From: Hyphomicrobiales bacterium
GTDB lineage: Bacteria > Pseudomonadota > Alphaproteobacteria > Rhizobiales > Rhizobiaceae
Direction: 5' to 3'
NCBI GenBank assembly: GCA_900465915.1
Contig: UBKJ01000022.1
Location: 70,570-134,569, forward strand
DNA length: 64,000 nt
Under the pieces are notes generated by a model that had not been told where the DNA came from, ran no database searches, and worked only from the letters and a program-made list of their open reading frames with translations. The first letter of the stretch is position 1. The number at the start of each line of letters is the position of its first letter. A program made the position numbers and the translations under genes. This document shows, piece by piece, positions 53,258 to 60,547 of this stretch.

Positions 53258-54925
53258 TCACCTCAGACTGTCGAGGATCTCGCCGAAACGCGGCTCATCG
53301 ATGCGCACGGATTCGACCAGCGCGCCTTGATTCAAAACAATCAGCCGGTCGCAGATCGCCGCCTCGCGCCGGATATGGGTGGCGAGGACCAGCGTGCGGC
53401 CGCGCGCCTTTTCGCCGAGCCGCGCCAGCACGTCGCGGGCGGTGGCCTCGTCGAGCCCCTCGGTCGGCTCGTCGAGAAGCCAGAGCGGCGCGTCGGTCAG
53501 GAACAGCCGCGCCAGCGCCAGACGCCGCGCCTGGCCGCCAGAAAGGCCCAAACCGCCCTCGCCCAGCCTTGTTTCGAGGCCTTTTCCCGCGAAATCGCCC
53601 AATCCGGCCGCCGCCAGCGCCGCGTCGAGATCGGCGTCGGCCGCGTCGGCGCGGGCGAGAAGCAGGTTCTCGCGCAGGCTGTCGCGGAAGAGTTCGGTGC
53701 GCTGGGTGAGAAGCCGCGACGGCGCGGCGGCGAGCGCGCCACACGAAATCGTGATCTCGCCGGCGAGCGCGTTGAGCAGCGTCGACTTGCCCGCGCCGCT
53801 CGCGCCGACCAGCGCCACGCGCTCGCCCTCGGCGATGGCGAAGCTGATTCCTGCGAGCGCCGGCGCGCCGTCATGGCCGAGCGTGGCGTTCTCCGCCACG
53901 GCTGCGAAGCCCGGCGGCGGCAGCGGCATGGCGGGTTCGTCGCCGGCCGCGTCGAGCTGCGGCGCGATGCGGCGGGCGGCGAGCGCGGTGCGGCCGAGCT
54001 CCATCGCGCCGCGCCGCAGCGCCGCGAAGGGCTCCATCGCGCCCAATATGACCAGAAGCGCCAGCGCCGCCACCGGCGCGCCGACGACGCCCGCCTGCGC
54101 GAGCCCGGCCACGGCCGCGAGCCCGCCGCCCAAGAGCAGCGCATGGGCCGCGCCGAAACCCGCGCCCGTCGCCGCCTCGATGCGGCTCAGCCTGCGGTCG
54201 GCCGCGGCTAGATAGGCGTCGGCGCGGATCAGCGCCTGGGCCTGCGCCTCCAGGCGGCCGGCCATCAGCAGCTCGGTCTGGCCCGCCACCATGTCGATCG
54301 CGCGGGCGCGCAGCGCCTCCATGCCCTTGGCGCGCCGGCGCATCGACTTGCGCGAGGCCCGCGCCGCCAGAACCGGCAGGCCGAGGCCCACGGCGATAAG
54401 GGCCAGCGCCACGCAGAGGCCGAACCACGGTTGCATGAAGCCGAGCGCGACGCCGGCCACCAGCGCGGTGGCGAGCGCCGCGCCGGCCGGAACCAGCACG
54501 CGCAGGTAAAGCGAATCCAGCGCGTCGATATCGGCGGTGAGCCGGAACAGGAGCCGCGCCGGCCGCTTCAGCAGCGCCGTGGCCGCCGCCGGCCGCGCCC
54601 AGCTTCTGAACAGTTTTTCACGCAGGGCGGCGAGCACGGCGAGCGTCGCGTCATGGGTGACGAGGCGCTCCAGATAGCGCGCGCCAGTGCGGGCGACGGC
54701 GAGAAAGCGGATGCCGGCGGCGGGCGCGAAGACGTCGAAAGCCATGGCCGCCGCCGCGCTCAGGCCCGCCAGCGCCGTGGCGGTGATGAACCAGCCCGAA
54801 AGCCCCAGCAGCGCCACCCCCGCCAGCACCGTGACGCCGGCGGCCAACATGCCCGCGAGAAGCATTTTCCCGCGCGCCCGGAAGAACAGCGCCAGCACGG
54901 GGCGCAGATCGGAAAAGCGGATCAT
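53258..54925 (-). CDS. cydC: Cysteine/glutathione ABC exporter subunit CydC
   Basis: 555 aa half-transporter: six membrane helices (residues 15-300) and an ABC domain with Walker A VGASGAGKSTLLNALAG, signature LSGGQARRLALARLF and Walker B LWLLDEPTEGLD. CydDC exports reductant (Cys, GSH) to the periplasm, or transports heme, and is needed to assemble cytochrome bd. The start overlaps the cydD stop by four bases and cydA follows 66 bases later. Confidence 0.92.
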   Translation of the reverse strand: MIRFSDLRPVLALFFRARGKMLLAGMLAAGVTVLAGVALLGLSGWFITATALAGLSAAAAMAFDVFAPAAGIRFLAVARTGARYLERLVTHDATLAVLAALREKLFRSWARPAAATALLKRPARLLFRLTADIDALDSLYLRVLVPAGAALATALVAGVALGFMQPWFGLCVALALIAVGLGLPVLAARASRKSMRRRAKGMEALRARAIDMVAGQTELLMAGRLEAQAQALIRADAYLAAADRRLSRIEAATGAGFGAAHALLLGGGLAAVAGLAQAGVVGAPVAALALLVILGAMEPFAALRRGAMELGRTALAARRIAPQLDAAGDEPAMPLPPPGFAAVAENATLGHDGAPALAGISFAIAEGERVALVGASGAGKSTLLNALAGEITISCGALAAAPSRLLTQRTELFRDSLRENLLLARADAADADLDAALAAAGLGDFAGKGLETRLGEGGLGLSGGQARRLALARLFLTDAPLWLLDEPTEGLDEATARDVLARLGEKARGRTLVLATHIRREAAICDRLIVLNQGALVESVRIDEPRFGEILDSLR

Positions 54926-56595
54926 TCGGCGGCCCTCCCCCAGATCGCGTCCGGCGCGTCGAGTCGGACGGCGCGGTGCATGCGGCGCGCCAGCGCCTCG
55001 TCATGGGTGGCGACGATCAGCGTCTTGCCCTGCGCCAGCGCGACGAGGCCTTCGGCGATGCGCACGGCCGTGTCGTGGTCGAGATGGGCGGTCGGCTCGT
55101 CGGCGAGGATGATGTCGCAGGATGGGTCGGCTGCGGCGCGCGCCAGCGCCAGCCGCAGCGCCTCGCCGCCCGAAAGCCCCGCGCCGTTCTCGCCGATCAG
55201 CCCGTTCATGCCCGCCACATGGCCAAGCGCCATGCGCTCGATCAGCGCCGCCCCGTCTGTGCCGTCGTCACGGCCGAGGCCGATATTGAAGCGGGCGGAG
55301 CCGGAGAAGATATGCGGCTTCTGCCCCACCCAGCCCATGCGGGCGCGGGCGGCGGAAGCGGTTTCGGCGTCCAGCGCCCGCCCCGCCACGCTGACCAGGC
55401 CGGCGCGCGGCGCGGCGAGGCCGGCGATCAGCGCCAGCACGGTGGATTTGCCGAAGCCGCTCGGCGCCAGCAACGCCACATGCTCGCCCGGCTCGACGTC
55501 GAGGTCGAAATTCGCCAGCACCGCCGGGCCGTCGCCATAGCCGAAATCGACTCCGCGCAGCCGCACGGCGGGCGCGGCGTCGAGGCGCGGCGCCGGGGCC
55601 GGCTCGCCCACCACGGTCGCACCGGCGGCGGCGAGCTTCTCCAGCGCCTCCGTCGCCGCCTCGCCGGCCGCGCGGTCGTGCCAGACGGCGGAGAGGTCGC
55701 GCAGCGGCTCGAAGAAGGCCGGCGCCAAAAGCAGCACGAACAGGCCCTGCGCCAGCGTCAGCGTGTGGCCCCAGGCGCCGAAATGCAGCGTTCCCAGAAG
55801 GTGAAAGCCGATATAGACCGCCGCCATCGCCACGCCCAGCGCCGAGAACAGCTCCAGCACGGCCGAGGAAAGGAAGGCGATGCGCAGCACCGCCATGGTG
55901 CGGGCGCGCAGCGTCTCGGCGTCGGCGCGCAGGCGCAGCGCGGCGCGGTCGACGGCGTGGAAGCTGCGGATGGTGGCGAGCCCGCGCAGCCGGTCGAGCA
56001 GATAGGCGTTCATGTCGCCGAGCGCGCCGAGCTGCTTTTCGCTGGCGGCCTTGGCGCGCCAGCCGACCAGCGCCATGAAGACCGGGATCAGCGGCGCGGC
56101 GAGCAACAGCACCAAGGCCGCCGCCCATGAGAACCACAAAACGGCGAGAAGGATGAAGGGCGGAACCAAAGAGACGCGCAGGCGCACCGGCGCGAAACGG
56201 GCGAGATAGGGCGTGACCATCTCGGCCTGCTCGCCCAATATGCTGGCCGTCTCGCCCGAGGCGGGCCGCGCCGCGTCGAGCGGCGAGCGGCGGGAGAGCG
56301 CGGCGAGGGCCGCCGCGCGCAGGCGGCTCAGCTCGGCGCGGGCGGCGTCGAAGGCGAGCGTCGCGCCGCGCGCCTCGATCAGGCTGCGCAGGACGCCGAG
56401 AAGCGCGAAAGCGGCCGCGAGCAGATAGATGTCGGGGCCGAAGCGGCGGTCGGCCAGGCGGCCCACGGCGACGGCCAGAAGTCCCGCCTGCGGCAGCCAC
56501 AACAGCGCGGCCAGCGCCTGCAGGAGGGCGCCGCGCCTGAGACCGGGCAGCGGCGGTCGGCGCCTGCGCGCCCGGCTTGCATGGGGGGAACTCAC
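54922..56595 (-). CDS. cydD: Cysteine/glutathione ABC exporter subunit CydD
   Basis: 557 aa half-transporter. The membrane part includes PPFILLAVLWFSWAAALVLLL; the ABC domain has Walker A LLAPSGFGKSTVLALIAG, signature GLSGGEALRLALARA and Walker B IILADEPTAHLDHD. GSARFNIGLG after the Q-loop also fits CydD. The GTG start at 56595 overlaps the regulator stop by four bases (GTGA). It pairs with CydC; both precede cydAB as in Brucella and other alphaproteobacteria. Confidence 0.92.
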   Translation of the reverse strand: MSSPHASRARRRRPPLPGLRRGALLQALAALLWLPQAGLLAVAVGRLADRRFGPDIYLLAAAFALLGVLRSLIEARGATLAFDAARAELSRLRAAALAALSRRSPLDAARPASGETASILGEQAEMVTPYLARFAPVRLRVSLVPPFILLAVLWFSWAAALVLLLAAPLIPVFMALVGWRAKAASEKQLGALGDMNAYLLDRLRGLATIRSFHAVDRAALRLRADAETLRARTMAVLRIAFLSSAVLELFSALGVAMAAVYIGFHLLGTLHFGAWGHTLTLAQGLFVLLLAPAFFEPLRDLSAVWHDRAAGEAATEALEKLAAAGATVVGEPAPAPRLDAAPAVRLRGVDFGYGDGPAVLANFDLDVEPGEHVALLAPSGFGKSTVLALIAGLAAPRAGLVSVAGRALDAETASAARARMGWVGQKPHIFSGSARFNIGLGRDDGTDGAALIERMALGHVAGMNGLIGENGAGLSGGEALRLALARAAADPSCDIILADEPTAHLDHDTAVRIAEGLVALAQGKTLIVATHDEALARRMHRAVRLDAPDAIWGRAAE

Positions 56596-57173
56596 TCTCG
56601 CTTCGGCTCCTTCTTGCCGGACCGTCCGCGCCCCAGCGCGACGATCTTGTCGGTCGTCTCCAGGAAGCGCGTCACCTTGGCGCCCAGCGACAGCAGGCTG
56701 GTCAGGCGGTCGGTGTCGAGTTTCTTGACGTCGTCGTACCAGTTGGTCAGCCGCTCGATCAGGCCGTACATGTCCTTCATGCGGTCCTGGGCGTGGCGGT
56801 CGCCCTCGTCGACGGGCTGCTCCATCAGCACCTGGCGCAGCACGGTTAGCGTCGGGTCGATCTCGCGCTTCTTGCGCTCCTCGGCCAGCGCGCGCAGGAT
56901 CTGCCACACGTCGTCGGGGGTGGTGAAGAAATCGCGCCGGTCGCCCGGAATGTGCCGCAGCAGCACGAGGTTCCAGCCCTGCAGCTCGCGGATGCCCATC
57001 GAGACGTTGGACCGCGACACGCCCAGCGCCTCGACGATCTCGTCGGCGCAGAGCGGGCGCGGCGACACGTAGAGCAGCGCATAGATCTGCCCCACGGTGC
57101 GGTTGATGCCCCAGCGGCTGCCCATCTCGCCGAAATGGAGCACGAAGGACTGGACGATTGGCGACAATTCCAA
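56592..57173 (-). CDS. GbsR/MarR-family regulator leading the cyd operon
   Basis: 193 aa winged-helix protein of the GbsR branch of MarR regulators. The helix-turn-helix is LCADEIVEALGVSRSNVSMGIRELQGW; the N-terminal FVLHFGEMGSRWGINRTVGQIYALL (in part) is the typical GbsR opening and a helical dimerisation tail ends in a basic GRGRSGKKEPKRE. The start is an unusual TTG (57173) with GGGAGAGA six bases upstream; no better start exists. It is translationally coupled to cydD, so it likely controls cydDCABX and itself through the palindromes at 57192-57222. Confidence 0.85.
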   Translation of the reverse strand: MELSPIVQSFVLHFGEMGSRWGINRTVGQIYALLYVSPRPLCADEIVEALGVSRSNVSMGIRELQGWNLVLLRHIPGDRRDFFTTPDDVWQILRALAEERKKREIDPTLTVLRQVLMEQPVDEGDRHAQDRMKDMYGLIERLTNWYDDVKKLDTDRLTSLLSLGAKVTRFLETTDKIVALGRGRSGKKEPKRE

Positions 57174-57191
57174 GATTCTCTCTCCCGTAAA

Positions 57192-57222
57192 TTCTGAATT
57201 TTCAGAAATTACTGAAATTCAG
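57192..57222 (-). promoter_or_regulatory. Twin palindromic operators before gbsR-cydDCABX
   Basis: Two neighbouring inverted repeats share the half-site CTGAA: TTCTGAA-TT-TTCAGAA (57192-57207) and CTGAA-A-TTCAG (57212-57222). The second overlaps the predicted -10 and the first covers the start-site region, the arrangement expected for autorepression by the GbsR-type protein encoded 19 bases downstream. Confidence 0.6.
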
Positions 57223-57248
57223 ATAGTTGAAACCGCGCCGCCCTTCAA
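57220..57248 (-). promoter_or_regulatory. Predicted promoter of gbsR-cydDCABX
   Basis: On the minus strand TTGAAG (57248-57243) and TATCTG (57225-57220) are spaced by 17 bases. The -10 shares three bases with the second palindrome, so binding there should block RNA polymerase. Confidence 0.45.
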
Positions 57249-57357
57249 CGTCAAAGACGGCGCGCATCGGCTGCAAGGACAATTGGCCGCAGCCCCCTCC
57301 CCGGTCTGGACCGCCTCGAACGCTCCTCCGAACGCCCGCGACGGCGCGTTCCGGCCC

Positions 57358-57459
57358 ATGGAGCGGCTTCCGCTTTCAAGCGGTCGCGGAAACGCTCCAT
57401 CGCTTTTCATGCTTCGACCCGGCGCAAGGCCGCGTGGGACTTTTACCGGAAACGCTCTA
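57358..57459 (-). repeat. Hairpin and repeat cluster ending the mrp transcript
   Basis: ATGGAGCG (57358-57365) and CGCTCCAT (57393-57400) form an outer 8-bp stem with an inner TTCCGC/GCGGAA stem. A further copy of the dispersed repeat (ACTTTTACCGGAAACGCTCTA, ending at 57459) overlaps the mrpG stop codon. Together they probably separate the mrp operon from the co-directional cyd operon. The remaining 57249-57357 shows no feature. Confidence 0.5.
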
Positions 57460-57810
57460 TTCAGGCTCGGAATGCGACGGCAATTCGCGGCTGTCCTGCG
57501 TGCGGTCGCGATGGATCACGGCGCGGCTCAGCAGCATCAGCGTCACCGGCGTCGTGACGGTCACGAAGACGGCGATCAGCACTTCATGCAGAATCGGCCG
57601 CGATTGCAAGATGGAGAAAAAGATGATGGAGGCGATGAGGATGCCCCCCGCCCCGCAGGACGAGCCCAGGGTGGGCGCGTGCACGCGCTCGTAGAAGCTG
57701 CGGAACCGCACCATGCCGATGCAGCCGACGAGGGTCAGGAAGGCCCCCGAGACGAGGAAGAAGGCCACCGCGACGGCGGCCCAGAGCGGAAGGTCGGCGG
57801 CGTGGTTCAT
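57457..57810 (-). CDS. mrpG: Monovalent cation/H+ antiporter subunit G
   Basis: 117 aa MnhG/PhaG protein with three helices. LTLVGCIGMVRFRSFYERVHAPTLGSS (in part) is the family signature. Mrp antiporters exchange Na+ or K+ for protons as a multi-subunit membrane complex related to complex I. It overlaps mrpF by four bases and is the last gene of the operon; its C-terminal 25 residues are a polar, acidic tail. Confidence 0.92.
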   Translation of the reverse strand: MNHAADLPLWAAVAVAFFLVSGAFLTLVGCIGMVRFRSFYERVHAPTLGSSCGAGGILIASIIFFSILQSRPILHEVLIAVFVTVTTPVTLMLLSRAVIHRDRTQDSRELPSHSEPE

Positions 57811-58088
57811 TCGATCACCTCCCCGCGCATCAGGAACTTGGCCAGCGCCACCGTGGCGACGAAGCCCAGCAGCGCCACCACCAGCGCCGCCTCGAAATAG
57901 ATCACCCCGCCGGTGCGGATGCCGAAGGTGATGAGCAGGAGCAGCGCGGTGAGATAGAGCGCGTCGGTGGCGAGCACCCGGTCCTGCGCGCGCGGCCCCC
58001 GCAACAGCCGCCACACGGCGCAGAGCATCGCCGCCGCCAGCATGAGCTGCGAGGCCAGCAGGGACCAGAACAGGATGACGGCGCTCAT
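57807..58088 (-). CDS. mrpF: Monovalent cation/H+ antiporter subunit F
   Basis: 93 aa, three helices. WRLLRGPRAQDRVLATDALYLTALLLLITFG (in part) carries the conserved GP-x-x-x-DRV-x-x-D motif of MrpF/PhaF. Overlaps at both ends (ATGA) tie it to mrpE and mrpG. Confidence 0.93.
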   Translation of the reverse strand: MSAVILFWSLLASQLMLAAAMLCAVWRLLRGPRAQDRVLATDALYLTALLLLITFGIRTGGVIYFEAALVVALLGFVATVALAKFLMRGEVIE

Positions 58089-58594
58089 GGCTGCGGCTCC
58101 CTGATTTCGTCGCCGAAGATCCGCGTCAGCGGCTCCTCGTAGCGGCGCTTGACGATGTCGCGCCATTTCTCGGCGTCGTCGAGGTCGAGCACATGGATGG
58201 TCAATTCGCGCCGGATGCGGTTGTAGTCGACCCAGGCCGTGCCGGGCGAGGCCGTGATGACGCAGGCGAGGACGGCGAGCCCCATGCGGTTGTCGAGGTC
58301 GAGCGGCACGACGACGAAGCCCGCCTGCCTTTGGCGCGACGGCGTCAGGATCAGCCGCGCCACGGTGACGTTGGAGACGAGCACGTCGAGCGCGAAGCGG
58401 CCGAACAATTGCGCCATGGCCCAGGGGGCGCGGACGCGGTTCTTCTGCGGCGTCAGCGCCTTCATGGCCAGCGAGGCGAGGAAGGCCGCCGCGAGCCCGA
58501 TCAGCAATTGCCCGCGCGTAAAGCCGTTCAGCGTCAGCCAGAACAGCGTCAGCGCCGCGAACAAGAGCGGATAGGGAAAGAAATAGCGGATCAT
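58085..58594 (-). CDS. mrpE: Monovalent cation/H+ antiporter subunit E
   Basis: 169 aa. Two or three N-terminal helices (YPLLFAALTLFWLTLNGFTRGQLLIG, in part) and a cytoplasmic domain with VVPLDLDNRMGLAVLACVITASPGTAWVD (in part), the conserved MrpE segment. The polar C-terminus includes HVLDLDDAEKWRDIVKRRYE. Four-base overlaps join it to mrpD and mrpF. Confidence 0.93.
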   Translation of the reverse strand: MIRYFFPYPLLFAALTLFWLTLNGFTRGQLLIGLAAAFLASLAMKALTPQKNRVRAPWAMAQLFGRFALDVLVSNVTVARLILTPSRQRQAGFVVVPLDLDNRMGLAVLACVITASPGTAWVDYNRIRRELTIHVLDLDDAEKWRDIVKRRYEEPLTRIFGDEIREPQP

Positions 58595-60207
58595 GGCGCG
58601 CCCGCCTTCTGGCCCCTGGCGACGCTCGGCTCGCCGAGCACGCTGGTGATGTAGTCGCGCGGATTGTGCAGCGAGCGCGCGGTGGCGTCCATGTAGCGCA
58701 TCACCGGGCCGGCGGCGATGGTCAGCGCCAGGCAGAGGCCGAGCAGCCCCGCCACCGGCGCCACCTCGCGCACCAGCACGCGCGGCACGTTGCCTTCCAG
58801 CGAGGCCCAGAAGGTGCGGATGCCGGTGCGGGTCATGGCGATCAGCGCCGACAGGCCCGACAGCAGGATCAGCGCGGCCAGCGTCCAGCCGGCGGCGTCG
58901 GTCGGCGCGCCGCCGAAGCCGGAGAAGATCGCCGACAGAAGCAGGAACTTGGCGATGAAGCCGGAAAAGGGCGGCAGGCCGATCATCAATATGGCGCAGA
59001 TGCCGAAGCAGGCCCCGAGCACGGCCAGCGCGCCGGGCAGCAGCGCGCCCACCTCCTCCTCCGCCTCCTCTTCCTCCTCGTCGCCATAGGCCTCCATGGT
59101 GACGGCGAGGACGTTGGCGGCGGCGTCCTGGCCGCGCTCGACCAGCTCGATCAGCAGGAAGAAGGCGGCGATGGTCAGCGTCGAGGACACCATGTAGAAC
59201 AGCGCCGCCGCCGTCATCGCGGCGTCGCCGGCGCCGATGGCGGCGAGAAGCGTGCCCGACGAGACGAGGATGCTGTAGCTGGCGAGCCGTCCCATGGCCT
59301 GCGACGCCACCACGCCGATGAGGCCGAAGGCGAGCGTCACCATGCCGCCTATGGCGAGCCACTGGTCGCCGAAGCCCGACGAGGCGCCCGCGCCGACGCC
59401 GAACAGAAGCGGCGACAGCCGGAGCAGCGCATAGACGCCGACCTTGCTCATGATGGCGAAGACGGCGGCCACGGGCGCGGCGGCGGCCGTATAGGTGGGG
59501 GCGAGCCAGAAATTGAGCGGCCACATGCCCGCCTTGATGAGGAAGGCCACGCCCAGCACCGCCGCGCCGGCTTCCAGCAGCATGCGGTCGTCGGGGCGCA
59601 CCTGCGCCACGCGCTGGGCGAGGTCGGCCATGTTGAGCGTGCCGGTGACGCCGTAGATCAGGCTGACGCCGATCAGGAACAGCGACGAGGCGACGAGGTT
59701 GACGGCGATGTAATGCATGCCCGCCTTGACGCGCGCCGGCCCCGAGCCGTGCAGCGCCAGCCCGTAGGAGGCGGCCAGCAGCACCTCGAAGAAGACGAAG
59801 AGATTGAAGAGGTCGCCGGTGAGGAAGGCCCCGTTCAGCCCCATCAGGAGAAGCTGGAAGATGGTGTGGAAATGCGGGCTGGCCTTGTGCCAGCCGGCCA
59901 GCGCGAAGGACAGCGCCGCGAGCCCCAGCAGGCTGGCCAGCACCAGCATCACCGCAGCGAGCCGGTCGAGCACCAGCACCACGCCGAAGGGCGCGGGCCA
60001 GTCGCCGACCAGGTAGACGATGGCCGCCGGCGCCTTGGCGCTCGCCATCGTCGCCAGCGTGAAGGCCACCGCCACCAGCGCCATGGTGGAGATGGCGTCG
60101 ATGGCCATTTTCAGCTTGCGCCGGCGCTCGTCGAACAGGAGCAGCAGCGCCGCCGTGGTCAGCGGCAGCAGGATCGGCGCAAGCAGAAGGTGCTTGGTCC
60201 ACTCCAT
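58591..60207 (-). CDS. mrpD: Monovalent cation/H+ antiporter subunit D
   Basis: 538 aa, about fourteen helices, homologous to complex I NuoM/NuoN. Conserved pieces are LTGDLFNLFVFFEVLLAASYGL with the key glutamate, FLIKAGMWPLNFWLAPTY with the lysine, and IGLPPFSGFIAKFLL. A short acidic loop (YGDEEEEEAEEEVGALLPG near residue 372) interrupts the helices, a feature seen in rhizobial PhaD proteins. It probably forms a proton path of the antiporter. Confidence 0.94.
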   Translation of the reverse strand: MEWTKHLLLAPILLPLTTAALLLLFDERRRKLKMAIDAISTMALVAVAFTLATMASAKAPAAIVYLVGDWPAPFGVVLVLDRLAAVMLVLASLLGLAALSFALAGWHKASPHFHTIFQLLLMGLNGAFLTGDLFNLFVFFEVLLAASYGLALHGSGPARVKAGMHYIAVNLVASSLFLIGVSLIYGVTGTLNMADLAQRVAQVRPDDRMLLEAGAAVLGVAFLIKAGMWPLNFWLAPTYTAAAAPVAAVFAIMSKVGVYALLRLSPLLFGVGAGASSGFGDQWLAIGGMVTLAFGLIGVVASQAMGRLASYSILVSSGTLLAAIGAGDAAMTAAALFYMVSSTLTIAAFFLLIELVERGQDAAANVLAVTMEAYGDEEEEEAEEEVGALLPGALAVLGACFGICAILMIGLPPFSGFIAKFLLLSAIFSGFGGAPTDAAGWTLAALILLSGLSALIAMTRTGIRTFWASLEGNVPRVLVREVAPVAGLLGLCLALTIAAGPVMRYMDATARSLHNPRDYITSVLGEPSVARGQKAGAP

Positions 60208-60208
60208 C

Positions 60209-60547
60209 CTAGTTCTCCCTGCCGTCGACATGGTCGGTGCGGGTGAGCCCGCGCGAGGCCAGGAGCACGACGAGGAACAGCGCCGTCATGGCGAAGCCGA
60301 TGACGATGGCCGTCAGCACCAGCGCCTGCGGGGCCGGATCGGCGTAGAGCGCCGGCTGCACCTCGTGGCCGTTGTCGAGCACCGGCGGCGCGTTCATCCT
60401 GAGCCGGCCCATGGAGAAGATGAACAGGTTGACCGCGTAGGAAATCAGCGACAGGCCGATCACCACCTGGAAGGTGCGCGGGCGCAGCACCAGCCAGACG
60501 CCGGAGGTCATCAATACGCCGATGGCGAGCGCGAGCACGATTTCCAT
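60209..60547 (-). CDS. mrpC: Monovalent cation/H+ antiporter subunit C
   Basis: 112 aa, three helices, NuoK-like. MEIVLALAIGVLMTSGVWLV and VVIGLSLISYAVNLFIFSMG are conserved, with PAPQALVLTAIVIGFAMTA near the end. It starts inside the mrpA stop (overlap of one base) and ends one base before the mrpD start codon. Confidence 0.94.
   Translation of the reverse strand: MEIVLALAIGVLMTSGVWLVLRPRTFQVVIGLSLISYAVNLFIFSMGRLRMNAPPVLDNGHEVQPALYADPAPQALVLTAIVIGFAMTALFLVVLLASRGLTRTDHVDGREN

Noticed and set aside
57219-57410. 63-codon minus-strand ORF between mrpG and the GbsR gene
   Set aside because: It reads through the repeat hairpin and the cyd promoter/operators, has no ribosome-binding site and no family resemblance.
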